Positions 50,033-59,701 of a DNA stretch of 64,000 nucleotides are shown one piece after another. The translations under genes were made by a program, and so were the position numbers. The DNA is from Samsonia erythrinae (lineage in GTDB: Bacteria > Pseudomonadota > Gammaproteobacteria > Enterobacterales > Enterobacteriaceae): contig NZ_SMBY01000003.1 in the NCBI RefSeq assembly GCF_004342665.1, forward strand, positions 1 to 64,000, written 5' to 3'. Numbering within the stretch: position 1 is the first letter of the stretch; every line of letters begins with the position of its first letter. Under the pieces are notes generated by a model that saw only the letters and a list, made by a program, of their open reading frames with translations, ran no database searches and was not told the DNA's origin.

Positions 50033-51227
50033 AACGTAAAGCCTCTGCGGGTTGAACGGCGGCGGCGCGCCATGACGGGTAAAGTGTCGATAACAGGGCA
50101 ATCACCATCGCGGAAACGGCGATCGTCGCCACCTGAACGGGATCGATCGCGACCGGCAACGCGGCGCCATCCAGCAATACGCCCAATACCGGCATCAGCG
50201 TATTCAACTGGCTGGCCAATAGCGCTCCCAGCAATGCCCCCAGCAGCGCGCCAATCACGCCAGCGCTGCCCCCCTGCACCATAAACACCGCCATGATCTG
50301 ACGTTGCGTCAGCCCCTGCGTTTGCAAAATGGCGACCTCTCCCTGTTTTTCCATCACCAGTAAACCCAGCGAGGTAATAATATTGAATGCGGCCACGGCG
50401 ACGATCAGACTGAGCAGCAGTCCCATCATATTTTTCTCCATGCGCACCGCCTGAAACAGTTCGCCCTTACGCTCGCGCCAGTCTTTCCAGACGGTGCCCT
50501 CCGGCAGCGCTTGTGTACTCAGCGAATCGACCGTCAGCGGTTTTTCCAGCCATAAACGCCAGCCGGTAATATTGCCTGCCGGATAACGCATCAGGCGAGA
50601 GGCATCCTGCTGATTCACCAGCAGCTGGTAGCTATCGACTTCACTATTCGCGGCAAACGTACCGGCAACGGTGAAAATACGCTGACTGGGAATACGGCCC
50701 ATCGGCGTCAGTTGGCTGGCGCTCGTCACCATCATGCGCAGCCGATCGCCGATGTTAACCCCCAGCTGTTCGGCCAGTTTTTCTCCCAAAATCACCTGAT
50801 ACTGACCGGATTGAAGCTGCTGCTGCCTGACATTGACCAGATAGCGCGAGAGCGGCTCCGGTTGGTCTGGTTCAATGCCCAGCATCACGCCGACGGCGAC
50901 GCTGCGGGCGCTTTGCAGCACCACATCGCCCGTCGTCAGCGGCGCAACGCGCGTCACGCCCATCAGCGAATTTAAAGCGGAGGCAGGGATCGCCGTAGGG
51001 TTCAACGACCCTTGCGGCGTCGAGATCAGCGCCTGAGGCATCACGCCGAGAATGTTATCCTCCAGTTCGCGCTCGAAGCCGTTCATCACGGAAAGCACGG
51101 TGACCAGCGCCATCACCCCCAGCGTGATGCCAATGGCGGATAACCAGGAGACAAACCGGCCAAAGCGGTCTGATGCGCGCCCACGCATGTAGCGCAGGCC
51201 AATAAATAAAGCGACAGGTTGATACAT
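50025..51227 (-). CDS. lolC: LolC, membrane subunit of the lipoprotein exporter
   Basis: 400 residues with the FtsX-type permease arrangement and four membrane helices, and a periplasmic domain (residues 50-260) that binds LolA through a hook near [17 protein letters not shown]. Start [40 protein letters not shown] is membrane helix 2. First gene of lolCDE-nagK-cobB and divergent from mfd. Confidence 0.96.
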   Translation of the reverse strand: MYQPVALFIGLRYMRGRASDRFGRFVSWLSAIGITLGVMALVTVLSVMNGFERELEDNILGVMPQALISTPQGSLNPTAIPASALNSLMGVTRVAPLTTGDVVLQSARSVAVGVMLGIEPDQPEPLSRYLVNVRQQQLQSGQYQVILGEKLAEQLGVNIGDRLRMMVTSASQLTPMGRIPSQRIFTVAGTFAANSEVDSYQLLVNQQDASRLMRYPAGNITGWRLWLEKPLTVDSLSTQALPEGTVWKDWRERKGELFQAVRMEKNMMGLLLSLIVAVAAFNIITSLGLLVMEKQGEVAILQTQGLTQRQIMAVFMVQGGSAGVIGALLGALLGALLASQLNTLMPVLGVLLDGAALPVAIDPVQVATIAVSAMVIALLSTLYPSWRAAAVQPAEALRYE

Positions 51228-51372
51228 GAAATCCGTCTGGATAAGGTTGCCAAAGCAAAGTGATCAAGGATAATAAAGGGTAGTACTGCTTTATGGAACC
51301 CTAACGCCCTCACTCTACGGCTTTTTCTTATTCCTGGCCGGATGCAGGGAGGCGAGACCAGATAACTTGATG

Positions 51373-54300
51373 ATGCCTGAAAATTACCGTTATTCGCTGC
51401 CATCCAAAGCGGGTGAACAGCGCCTGCTGGGCCAGTTAACCGGCGCGGCCTGCGCCGTTGAATGTGCAGAGATCGTTGAACGCCACGCCGGACTGGTGGT
51501 GCTTATCGCTCCTGATATGCAAAACGCCTTGCGCTTGCGTGATGAAATTCAACAATTTACCGAACAGCATGTCACCACGCTGTCAGACTGGGAAACGCTA
51601 CCCTACGACAGTTTTTCTCCCCATCAGGAAATCATTTCAACCCGTCTTGCCACGCTCTATCAACTGCCCCACATGACGGAGGGCGTGCTGATTCTGCCGG
51701 TCAACACGTTGATGCAGCGCGTCTGTCCGCACAGTTTTCTGCACGGCCATGCGCTGATGCTAAAAAAAGGTCAGCGCCTCTCACGCGACAAACTGCGCTC
51801 GCAGTTGGAGCAAGCGGGCTACCGCAGCGTCGATCAGGTCATGGAACACGGTGAATACGCCACGCGCGGCGCGCTGCTAGACCTGTTCCCCATGGGGAGC
51901 GAAGAACCTTACCGTATCGATTTCTTTGACGACGAGATCGACAGCCTGCGCCTGTTCGATGTCGACACTCAGCGCACGCTGAATGAAGTGCCGCACATTA
52001 ACCTGCTGCCCGCGCACGAATTCCCGACCGATAAAGCCGCCATTGAACTTTTCCGCAGCCAGTGGCGCGAGCAGTTCGAAGTCCGACGCGATGCCGAGCA
52101 TATTTACCAACAGGTCAGCAAAAGCGTCTGGCCCGCCGGGATCGAATACTGGCAGCCGCTATTCTTCGATGAACCATTGCCGTCGCTGTTCAGCTACTTC
52201 CCGGACAACACACTGATCGTGAATACGGGCAATATCGAACAGAGCGCCGAGCGCTTCTGGCAGGATATTCAACAGCGTTTTGAAAGTCGCCACGTCGATC
52301 CCATGCGCCCGTTGTTGCCGTCCGAATCATTGTGGCTGCGTGTCGACAGCCTGTTCGCCGAACTGAAAGCGTGGCCGCGCGTGCAGCTAAGAACCGACAC
52401 GCTGCCGGAAAAAGCCGCCAACGTGAATCTGGCCTATCTGCCGTTGCCGGATCTGGCGATTCAGCACCAGCAAAAATCCCCGCTGGATGCGCTACGCCGT
52501 TTTATCGAACCGTTCGAGGGGCAGGTCATTTTCTCCGTCGAGAGCGAAGGCCGTCGCGAAACGCTGCAAGAGCTGCTGGCGCGCGTGAAGTTAAACCCTA
52601 CGCTCATTAACACGCTGGAGCAGGCTCAGGAACGTGGCACATACCTGATCATCGGCGCCAGCGAACACGGCTTTATCGACACGCTGCGCCAGCGCGCCTT
52701 AATCTGCGAAAGCGATCTGCTGGGCGAGCGCGTCAGCCGTCGGCGTCAGGATAATCGTCGCACGATCAACACCGATACGCTGATCCGCAATCTGGCGGAA
52801 CTACGGCCGGGGCAGCCTGTCGTCCATCTCGAACACGGCGTGGGTCGCTATGCCGGGCTGACCACGCTGGAAGCGGGCGGCATCAAGGCCGAATACCTGA
52901 TTTTAACCTATGCAGGCGAAGACAAACTGTACGTTCCCGTCTCCTCGCTGCATTTAATCAGCCGCTACGCGGGCGGCGCCGATGAGAACGCGCCGTTGCA
53001 TAAACTGGGCGGCGATGCGTGGTCGCGCGCGCGGCAAAAAGCGGCGGAACGCGTGCGCGACGTGGCCGCCGAGCTGCTGGATATTTACGCCCAGCGCGCG
53101 GCAAAAAGCGGTTTTGCCTTCAAACACGACAAAACGCAGTACCAGCTTTTCTGCGAGAGTTTTCCCTTCGAAACCACCCCCGATCAGGCGCAGGCCATCA
53201 ACGCCGTGCTGAGCGACATGTGTCAGCCGCTGGCGATGGATCGTCTGGTGTGTGGCGACGTCGGCTTTGGTAAAACCGAGGTGGCGATGCGCGCCGCGTT
53301 TCTGGCGGTTGAAAACCATAAGCAGGTTGCCGTGCTGGTGCCGACGACGCTACTGGCGCAACAGCATTTTGACAACTTTCGCGATCGCTTCGCCAACTGG
53401 CCGGTGAAGATTGAAATGATCTCCCGTTTCCGCAGCGCGCGCGAACAAACGCAGGTGCTGGAGGAAACGCAGGAAGGCAAAGTCGATATTCTGATCGGCA
53501 CCCATAAGCTGCTACAGAGCGACGTGCGCTGGCGCGACTTAGGGTTGCTGATTGTGGACGAAGAGCACCGCTTCGGCGTGCGTCACAAAGAGCGCATCAA
53601 AGCGATGCGGGCAAACGTAGATATCCTGACGCTCACCGCCACGCCGATCCCGCGTACCCTCAACATGGCAATGAGCGGGATGCGCGATCTGTCGATCATC
53701 GCCACCCCCCCCGCCCGTCGTTTAGCGGTGAAAACGTTCGTGCGCGAATACGACAATCTGGTGGTGCGCGAAGCCATCCTGCGCGAAATTCTGCGCGGCG
53801 GACAGGTGTATTACCTCTATAACGATGTCGAGAATATCGAGAAAGCCACCCAGCGGCTGGCGGAGCTGGTGCCGGAAGCACGCATCGCTATCGGTCATGG
53901 TCAGATGCGCGAACGTGAGCTGGAACGGGTCATGAATGATTTCCATCATCAGCGCTTCAACGTGCTGGTGTGTACCACCATCATCGAAACCGGCATCGAC
54001 ATCCCGAGCGCCAACACCATCATTATTGAGCGTGCCGACCACTTCGGACTGGCACAGCTTCACCAGTTGCGCGGCCGCGTCGGGCGTTCTCACCATCAGG
54101 CTTACGCCTACCTGCTAACGCCGAATCCCAAAGCGATGAGCACCGATGCGCAGAAGCGTCTGGAGGCGATCGCTTCGCTGGAAGACCTGGGTGCGGGCTT
54201 CGCGCTGGCAACACACGATCTGGAAATCCGCGGCGCAGGCGAACTGCTTGGAGAAGACCAGAGCGGACAAATGACCAGCATCGGATTCTCGCTGTATATG

Positions 54301-54822
54301 GAGCTGCTGGAGAGCGCCGTCGATGCGCTGAAGGCTGGCCGGGAACCGTCGCTGGAAGATCTCATCAACAGCCAGACCGACGTCGAACTGCGTTTACCCG
54401 CCCTGCTACCCGACGATTTTATTCCCGACGTCAATACGCGCCTGTCGCTGTACAAACGCATCGCCAGCGCGAAAACCCGTGTCGAGCTGGACGAGCTGAA
54501 GGTCGAGTTGATCGATCGCTTTGGCCTGCTTCCCGATGCAAGCCGCTATCTGTTGCAGATTGCCGCGCTGCGCCAGCAGGCGCAGGCGCTGGGTATTCGT
54601 CGTATTGAAGGAAACGAAAAAGGAGGATTTATCGAATTCAGCGAGCAGAACCGCGTCGATCCGTCCCACCTCATCGGCCTGTTACAACGCGACCCGGCGA
54701 CCTACCGTCTTGATGGTCCGACCCGCTTGAAATTCATGAAGGATTTGAGCGATCGCCCACAGCGCATTGAATTCATCGCGTCACTGCTGGAGAACATGGC
54801 GCAGCACACGCTGGCGGCCTGA
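51373..54822 (+). CDS. mfd: Transcription-repair coupling factor Mfd
   Basis: 1149 residues, close to E. coli's 1148. Domains in order: UvrB-homology region (1-330), RNA-polymerase interaction domain (RID near 480-545, GQPVVHLEHGVGRYAGL), SF2 translocase with Walker A GDVGFGKTE (near 630), DEEH box, TATPIPRTLNMAMSG and the TRG motif region, and the C-terminal TRCF domain (1000-1149). It frees RNA polymerase stalled at lesions and recruits UvrA. The start codon lies in ATGATG; the second ATG (51373) matches the E. coli start MPE. No strong ribosome site. Confidence 0.97.
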   Translation: MPENYRYSLPSKAGEQRLLGQLTGAACAVECAEIVERHAGLVVLIAPDMQNALRLRDEIQQFTEQHVTTLSDWETLPYDSFSPHQEIISTRLATLYQLPHMTEGVLILPVNTLMQRVCPHSFLHGHALMLKKGQRLSRDKLRSQLEQAGYRSVDQVMEHGEYATRGALLDLFPMGSEEPYRIDFFDDEIDSLRLFDVDTQRTLNEVPHINLLPAHEFPTDKAAIELFRSQWREQFEVRRDAEHIYQQVSKSVWPAGIEYWQPLFFDEPLPSLFSYFPDNTLIVNTGNIEQSAERFWQDIQQRFESRHVDPMRPLLPSESLWLRVDSLFAELKAWPRVQLRTDTLPEKAANVNLAYLPLPDLAIQHQQKSPLDALRRFIEPFEGQVIFSVESEGRRETLQELLARVKLNPTLINTLEQAQERGTYLIIGASEHGFIDTLRQRALICESDLLGERVSRRRQDNRRTINTDTLIRNLAELRPGQPVVHLEHGVGRYAGLTTLEAGGIKAEYLILTYAGEDKLYVPVSSLHLISRYAGGADENAPLHKLGGDAWSRARQKAAERVRDVAAELLDIYAQRAAKSGFAFKHDKTQYQLFCESFPFETTPDQAQAINAVLSDMCQPLAMDRLVCGDVGFGKTEVAMRAAFLAVENHKQVAVLVPTTLLAQQHFDNFRDRFANWPVKIEMISRFRSAREQTQVLEETQEGKVDILIGTHKLLQSDVRWRDLGLLIVDEEHRFGVRHKERIKAMRANVDILTLTATPIPRTLNMAMSGMRDLSIIATPPARRLAVKTFVREYDNLVVREAILREILRGGQVYYLYNDVENIEKATQRLAELVPEARIAIGHGQMRERELERVMNDFHHQRFNVLVCTTIIETGIDIPSANTIIIERADHFGLAQLHQLRGRVGRSHHQAYAYLLTPNPKAMSTDAQKRLEAIASLEDLGAGFALATHDLEIRGAGELLGEDQSGQMTSIGFSLYMELLESAVDALKAGREPSLEDLINSQTDVELRLPALLPDDFIPDVNTRLSLYKRIASAKTRVELDELKVELIDRFGLLPDASRYLLQIAALRQQAQALGIRRIEGNEKGGFIEFSEQNRVDPSHLIGLLQRDPATYRLDGPTRLKFMKDLSDRPQRIEFIASLLENMAQHTLAA

Positions 54823-54836
54823 GAATGGCGCAAGGG

Positions 54837-54865
54837 AAGGCATGTTATGATATAACATAGCCTTC
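54837..54865 (+). terminator. mfd terminator
   Basis: AAGGC-ATGTTAT and ATAACAT-AGCCTT pair with a one-base bulge around GAT, followed by CTTATT. It lies 14 bases after the mfd stop. Confidence 0.75.
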
Positions 54866-54871
54866 TTATTC

Positions 54872-54889
54872 CTGTAACAAAAACGTCAT
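54872..54889 (+). promoter_or_regulatory. PhoB-box-like direct repeat before the alkaline phosphatase gene
   Basis: CTGTAAC AAAA ACGTCAT resembles the PhoB tandem repeat CTGTCAT-N4-CTGTCAT with 5 of 7 matches in each half. It lies 65-82 bases before the ATG. Phosphate-starvation control is plausible, not proven. Confidence 0.45.
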
Positions 54890-54953
54890 GCGTATAAAGT
54901 AACGTGTCGGGGATCTTTCTGATTGTAATATTTCACTACAAAGGATTATCCCC

Positions 54954-56402
54954 ATGCGTATCTCTTCCTCTGCCCTGTTGGTTTTTTCACTCAGCGTCCC
55001 GCTGGCGACTCAGGCCGTCGCGCAAGATGCCTCACCGAACAAGGCAAAAAACGTCATCCTGCTGATCTCTGACGGCGCGGGCATCAATACCTGGCATGCC
55101 GCCAGCTATTATCGTCACGGGGCGTTAGGCCATGAAGTCTACGATGATTTCGACATCAAGCTGTTCGCCTCTACGCATCCGCTTAACACGTCGAATGTCC
55201 CGACCCATTCGCAGGACGGCGCCGTCACGTTCGATGCTGAAAAAATATGGGGAAAGGATAAGTCGGACAGCGTTTTCAAGGGCAGTCTGGGTAACTATCC
55301 CGGCTATTTTTCCGGCTATGACTATCTGCGCGCCGACTACACCGACAGCGCCGCCGCTGCGACTGCTCTGGCATCAGGCCATAAAACCTATAACAACGCG
55401 ATCAACTGGTCTAATGACAATCAAAAACTGAAACACATTGGCGAGTACGCGGTAGAAAATGGCAAGGCATTAGGCGTCATCACCTCCGTTCAGTGGAGCC
55501 ATGCCACGCCAGCCGGTTTTCTGGCGCACAATGCCAGCCGAAACGACTATGCCGCCATTGGTAAAGAGATTATCGAATCGGGGCTGGCCACGGTAGTCAT
55601 GGGATCAGGACATCCGTTCTACGACCAAAATGGTCAGGCCATTAAACCTAAAAACGACAAAGCCTATCGCTATGTCGGCGGTAAAGAAGAATGGGACCGT
55701 CTGATCGCGGGCAAAACCGCCTACAAACATATCGAGACGAAAGCGGATTTCATCGCGCTGGCTGACGGTAAGCTGAACATGGGCAATAAAAGCAAGCTGA
55801 TGGGGACGGTGCAAAACAACGCGACGTTACAGTTCAACCGCGATGGCGTCAGCGCAGGCAACCTGCTTCCTAATCAACCCGACCTTGCCACCATGACCAA
55901 AGGCGCCCTGAATCTGGTCGCGAAGAATCCGAACGGATTCCTGCTGATGGTAGAAGGTGGCGCGGTAGACTGGGCGGCTCATGCCAATAACCTGCCGCGC
56001 TTAATAGAAGAACAAATCGATTTTAACCTGGCGGTTGAAGCCGTCGCCAACTGGGTGGAAGAAAACAGCTCGTGGGATGAAACGCTGGTGATTGTGACCA
56101 CCGACCATGGGAATGGTCTTCTGCAAGGCCCTGACTCGAATACTCACGCCTACTCTGACATTGTGAATCAGGGGGCTGGCGCACTGCCGCTGGTACGCTG
56201 GCACACCGATACCCACACGCGCGAACTGGTGCCGGTATACGCCAAAGGCCCGGGCGCGGACTTCCTGACCAACGTGGCCAAGCCTAATCCCGGTCTAGCG
56301 ACTTACCATGTGCCGGAAGAGAGCCAGCACTTCGTCGATAACACCGATATTTTCCGCACGGTTGCGAACGCATTCGGCATTGCCACCCCACAGGCTAAGT
56401 AA
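54954..56402 (+). CDS. Secreted alkaline phosphatase family protein
   Basis: 482 residues with a signal peptide (MRISSSALLVFSLSVPLATQ, cut near AVAQ-D). The alkaline phosphatase fold shows VILLISDGAGINTWHA (first metal Asp), YTDSAAAATALASGHKT with the phosphorylated Ser (near 128), MVEGGAVDWAAHANN (Glu, Asp, His ligands) and VTTDHGNG with Asp-His, plus a late His in EESQHFVDNTD. It hydrolyses phosphomonoesters in the periplasm. The spacing differs from E. coli PhoA (471 aa), and it is closer to other PhoA-type branches. A gene of this kind does not follow mfd in E. coli. Confidence 0.9.
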   Translation: MRISSSALLVFSLSVPLATQAVAQDASPNKAKNVILLISDGAGINTWHAASYYRHGALGHEVYDDFDIKLFASTHPLNTSNVPTHSQDGAVTFDAEKIWGKDKSDSVFKGSLGNYPGYFSGYDYLRADYTDSAAAATALASGHKTYNNAINWSNDNQKLKHIGEYAVENGKALGVITSVQWSHATPAGFLAHNASRNDYAAIGKEIIESGLATVVMGSGHPFYDQNGQAIKPKNDKAYRYVGGKEEWDRLIAGKTAYKHIETKADFIALADGKLNMGNKSKLMGTVQNNATLQFNRDGVSAGNLLPNQPDLATMTKGALNLVAKNPNGFLLMVEGGAVDWAAHANNLPRLIEEQIDFNLAVEAVANWVEENSSWDETLVIVTTDHGNGLLQGPDSNTHAYSDIVNQGAGALPLVRWHTDTHTRELVPVYAKGPGADFLTNVAKPNPGLATYHVPEESQHFVDNTDIFRTVANAFGIATPQAK

Positions 56403-56478
56403 GCCATCACATGAGGCTGTGCGGGGCTTACCCCCTGCACAGCCAATGCTAATCCCGTATAAGAGAACGTATTCATTC

Positions 56479-56973
56479 ATGTTGACGCAAAAACCGACAC
56501 TTTCCCGGCCGCGCTGGACGCTTCTTCCCCTGCTGCTGTGTTCAGCGCTGCTCTCATCTCTGTTTACCGTCCACGCCGCCGAAAAACCACACGTGATGAC
56601 GGCCAGCGATCAGGCCGAAGCACAGGTGATCCGTGCGGTTCGTCAAGGCGACCAGTTGAAAATCGACTTACGCTTTGAAACGGTAGCCGACACGTTCGGC
56701 GGCGAAATCATCTATGACGATTTATCCTCAGAGCGGATAGAGAATGACGTCTATCTTGAAGCGGAGGGGCAACGCTGGCCGCTGAGCGCCGCCGGGAAAG
56801 CGGCCGTAGCGAAAACGCTACGTCTTAACTTCAGCTATGACCGCAAGAAAAATCCCCGCGTCGGTAGTTGGCAAGGACTGTTTGTGGCCCCGCCGGCAAC
56901 GGTCGAGCGTGTCACCCTCATTCTACCGGGCCTGCCGCCAATCCCTGATATTGTCATCATCAATCGCCCCTAA
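56479..56973 (+). CDS. Exported protein of unknown function
   Basis: 164 residues. Signal peptide at 1-33 (a basic region, then LLPLLLCSALLSSLF and a HAA cleavage site). The mature part has repeated beta-strand-like stretches (GDQLKIDLRFETVADTFGGE, VGSWQGLFVAPPATVERVTL) and no Cys, so a single all-beta domain is likely. No family is recognised. It follows the alkaline phosphatase by 76 bases in the same direction and may share its transcript, which would make it phosphate-related, but nothing in the sequence proves this. Confidence 0.65.
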   Translation: MLTQKPTLSRPRWTLLPLLLCSALLSSLFTVHAAEKPHVMTASDQAEAQVIRAVRQGDQLKIDLRFETVADTFGGEIIYDDLSSERIENDVYLEAEGQRWPLSAAGKAAVAKTLRLNFSYDRKKNPRVGSWQGLFVAPPATVERVTLILPGLPPIPDIVIINRP

Positions 56974-57182
56974 GGCCACCTTGCGAAACGCGTAACCCTG
57001 TTTAAGGCGATGATCGGGCAGCTCGCTGCCCGATGTGATGTCCATCGCGCATCTCCCTTTACAAGCCCTGCCGGAACGCAGTAAAGTCGCCAGCCTTTTA
57101 TGGCCCGCCCTCTCTGGCGGTTCCCCTTCCCGGCGACGTTAAGCCTGTCTCCCGGAAATTTTTTATGGCATGGGGTCTTACT

Positions 57183-58535
57183 ATGTTTATCGGTTTTGAC
57201 TATGGCACCGCCAACTGTTCCGTAGCAGTGATGGATGCCGGTACGCCACGGCTCCTGTCGCTGGAAAACGGTTCGCCTTATCTTTCCTCTCTGCTCTGCG
57301 CCCCCGTGCGCGAAGTAGTCAGCGAATGGTTATGGCGCCACCATCAGGTCAATGCCGAGGGCGAGAATGCGCTGTTGCTAAAACGCGCCATCAGCAACAA
57401 CCGTGAGGAAGATATTCGCGTACAACCTGACAGTGTGAAATTCGGACGCGATGCGTTACGTCACTATATGGATGATCCGGAAGAGACATGGTTCGTTAAG
57501 TCGCCGAAGTCCTTCCTCGGCGCCGTCGGGCTGAAGGCGCAGCAGATTGCGCTGTTCGAAGATCTGGTCTGCGCCATGATGCTGCATATCCGCATACAGG
57601 CGGAAAGCCAGTTGGGCCAGCCTATTCGTCAGGCCGTCATCGGTCGTCCGATCAACTTTCAGCGCATCGGCGGCGAAGAAGCCAACCAGCAGGCGCAAGG
57701 GATTTTGGATCGTGCCGCGCACCGCGCCGGATTTGACGACGTCGTTTTTCAGTTCGAACCCGTGGCAGCCGGGCTGGATTTCGAATCCACGCTGACGGAA
57801 GAAACCCGCGTCTTGGTCGTGGATATCGGCGGCGGAACCACCGACTGCTCCATGCTGCTGATGGGGCCCACGTGGCATCGGCAGCGTGAACGGACACAAA
57901 GTCTGTTAGGGCACAGCGGCTGCCGCGTCGGTGGTAACGATCTGGATATCATGCTTGCGTTCAAACAGCTGATGCCGCTGTTGGGTATGAACAGCGAAAC
58001 GGAAAATGGCATCGCTCTGCCGATCATGACCTGGTGGAATGCGGTCGCGATTAACGATATTCCGGCGCAGAAAGCGTTCCATAGCCGTGACAGCCGCACG
58101 TTAATCAACGAGATGATCCGCGATGCGCGCCAGCCTGAATTGGTGAAAAGACTGTTGACCGTGTGGCAACAGCGCCTGAGCTACCGCCTGATTCAGCTGG
58201 CGGAAGAGAGCAAAATTGCGCTTTCCAGTCAGCCGGAAACGGCGGCGGACTTGCACTTTATCGAACCGGGCCTGACAACCTCGATTCATGTTGATGAACT
58301 CAATGCCGCGCTCGACAATCCGCTCACGCGCATTCAGCAGCAGGTGACGCTGGCATTAGAAACTAGTCAGACCCGACCGGATGTCATCTACCTGACCGGC
58401 GGTAGCGCACGCTCGCCCCTGTTGCGTCAGGCCATTCAGCAATTGCTTCCCGATATTCCTATCGCCAGCGGCAACGATTTTGGTTCCGTGACCGCCGGAC
58501 TGGCGCGCTGGGCGGAAATTCTCTTTCGCCGTTAA
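57183..58535 (+). CDS. yegD: YegD, Hsp70-like protein without the substrate domain
   Basis: 450 residues, actin/Hsp70 ATPase fold only. MFIGFDYGTANCSVAVMDAG (phosphate 1 loop), VIGRPINFQRIGG, VLVVDIGGGTTDCSMLLMGP (phosphate 2) and VIYLTGGSARSPLLRQ (adenosine loop) are seen. The C-terminal peptide-binding domain of DnaK is absent, as in E. coli YegD. Role unknown, perhaps a folding helper. The ATG at 57183 matches the E. coli start; the six codons upstream are probably not translated. Confidence 0.93.
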   Translation: MFIGFDYGTANCSVAVMDAGTPRLLSLENGSPYLSSLLCAPVREVVSEWLWRHHQVNAEGENALLLKRAISNNREEDIRVQPDSVKFGRDALRHYMDDPEETWFVKSPKSFLGAVGLKAQQIALFEDLVCAMMLHIRIQAESQLGQPIRQAVIGRPINFQRIGGEEANQQAQGILDRAAHRAGFDDVVFQFEPVAAGLDFESTLTEETRVLVVDIGGGTTDCSMLLMGPTWHRQRERTQSLLGHSGCRVGGNDLDIMLAFKQLMPLLGMNSETENGIALPIMTWWNAVAINDIPAQKAFHSRDSRTLINEMIRDARQPELVKRLLTVWQQRLSYRLIQLAEESKIALSSQPETAADLHFIEPGLTTSIHVDELNAALDNPLTRIQQQVTLALETSQTRPDVIYLTGGSARSPLLRQAIQQLLPDIPIASGNDFGSVTAGLARWAEILFRR

Positions 58536-58629
58536 GCTCCCTGTGCGGTATCTTGGCGTGTTGACGATGGGTATCGCACTTGGCTCAGGGGGCGGAAGCC
58601 TGTTTCAGAACCAGTGGCTGACCATAAAA

Positions 58630-58666
58630 AAACCGCGAGCACACATCTTCAGGTGTCTCGCGGTTT
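58630..58666 (-). terminator. ycfJ terminator
   Basis: AAACCGCGAG/CTCGCGGTTT with an internal CACAC..GGTGT pairing, followed on the minus strand by TTTTTT. It lies 42 bases behind the ycfJ stop. Confidence 0.8.
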
Positions 58667-58707
58667 GCAAACAAGGTGTCAGCGCTAAAGCGTCGATATC
58701 AGATCAA

Positions 58708-59247
58708 TTAACTCTGCTGATTCAGGATCAACTGACCATTTTTGTCCACTGGAATTTGTGTGCCCGGATCGCGATCCATACGGATTTTGCCCTGCTGGTC
58801 GCCGATTTTATAGGTGACATCATAACCCAGCACTTTTTGTGATTTGTCGTACACCGTCTGGCAGCGCTGTTGCTGCGTGGTGTACGTATCATTTTCCTGC
58901 ATGCCGCTTTGTACGCGGTTACCGGCGTAGCCGCCTGCCAGCGCGCCCGCTACCGTCGCGACGTCTTTACCGCGTCCGCCGCCAAACTGATGCCCCAGAA
59001 CGCCCCCTGCCACGGCACCCAGTACCGACCCGGCAATCTGATGTTCATCCTGTACCGGACGGCGATGCGTCACCGTGACGTTACGGCACTCCTGCCGAGG
59101 CGTTTTTACCGTTTCTTTGATTGGTGTTGCCGTCAGCACCTGTGCAAATTGAGGTTTAGAGGAGAACACATCCATACTCGCCACCGCCGCCACACCCAAT
59201 GCAGCAGCCACACCAATACCTACACCCGCTAACATTGATTTGTTCAC
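58708..59247 (-). CDS. ycfJ: YcfJ, glycine-zipper outer-membrane-type protein
   Basis: 179 residues from a GTG start at 59247, with the strong ribosome site GGAGGT five bases ahead. The N-terminal hydrophobic segment SMLAGVGIGVAAALGVAAVA is followed by a Gly-zipper (AGSVLGAVAGGVLGHQFGGG, VAGALAGGYAGN). The C-terminal VLGYDVTYKIGDQQGKIRMD matches E. coli YcfJ. The precise role is unknown; linked to envelope stress and biofilm in E. coli. An upstream ATG (59277) is in frame but ignores the ribosome site. Confidence 0.93.
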   Translation of the reverse strand: MNKSMLAGVGIGVAAALGVAAVASMDVFSSKPQFAQVLTATPIKETVKTPRQECRNVTVTHRRPVQDEHQIAGSVLGAVAGGVLGHQFGGGRGKDVATVAGALAGGYAGNRVQSGMQENDTYTTQQQRCQTVYDKSQKVLGYDVTYKIGDQQGKIRMDRDPGTQIPVDKNGQLILNQQS

Positions 59248-59701
59248 AGGATACCTCCCGAATCTATTCTCACGCATTTCCCATCTGCAACTCTGGCGTA
59301 AAGTTCACTTTACGGCCCGCTCGCGTTTAACGCGATGAATCCGATGAGACCTCCTGAATATCAGCATTCAGAATTTTCGACGTGCGTGCTACGTCATCTG
59401 TAAACAGTGGAAAGTCTGCACAATGTTTCAAACTCTCGCAATAAGACTAATTAACCAAAAGTGTCAGATTCATAACACAAAACCGCCATTTGAGAATTTT
59501 CTTAACTGGAATCGCCAATAAGACGATATTTTATACTGTAAAAACAGTGGGGTGGCAGCGCTGCGGACGAGTCATAACGCGGTGTTGATGGTGTGACGAA
59601 ACGGGAGGATATCAGACAAGCATCAGATGATGGACGATACATAAAAATACGGGCATGAAAGCACACTCACGCCCGTGTTGATAACGGTATCCGCGTTGGG
59701 A
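59248..59701. other. 454-bp gap between ycfJ and ndh
   Basis: The region holds the ycfJ promoter (AT-rich, minus strand) and a weak stem ACGGGC/GCCCGT (59649-59676) behind the ndh stop. No RNA or small gene is convincing. An AT-rich stretch at 59455-59560 (TTAACCAAAAG...TTTTATACTGTAAAA) carries promoter-like TATACT words. Confidence 0.45.
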
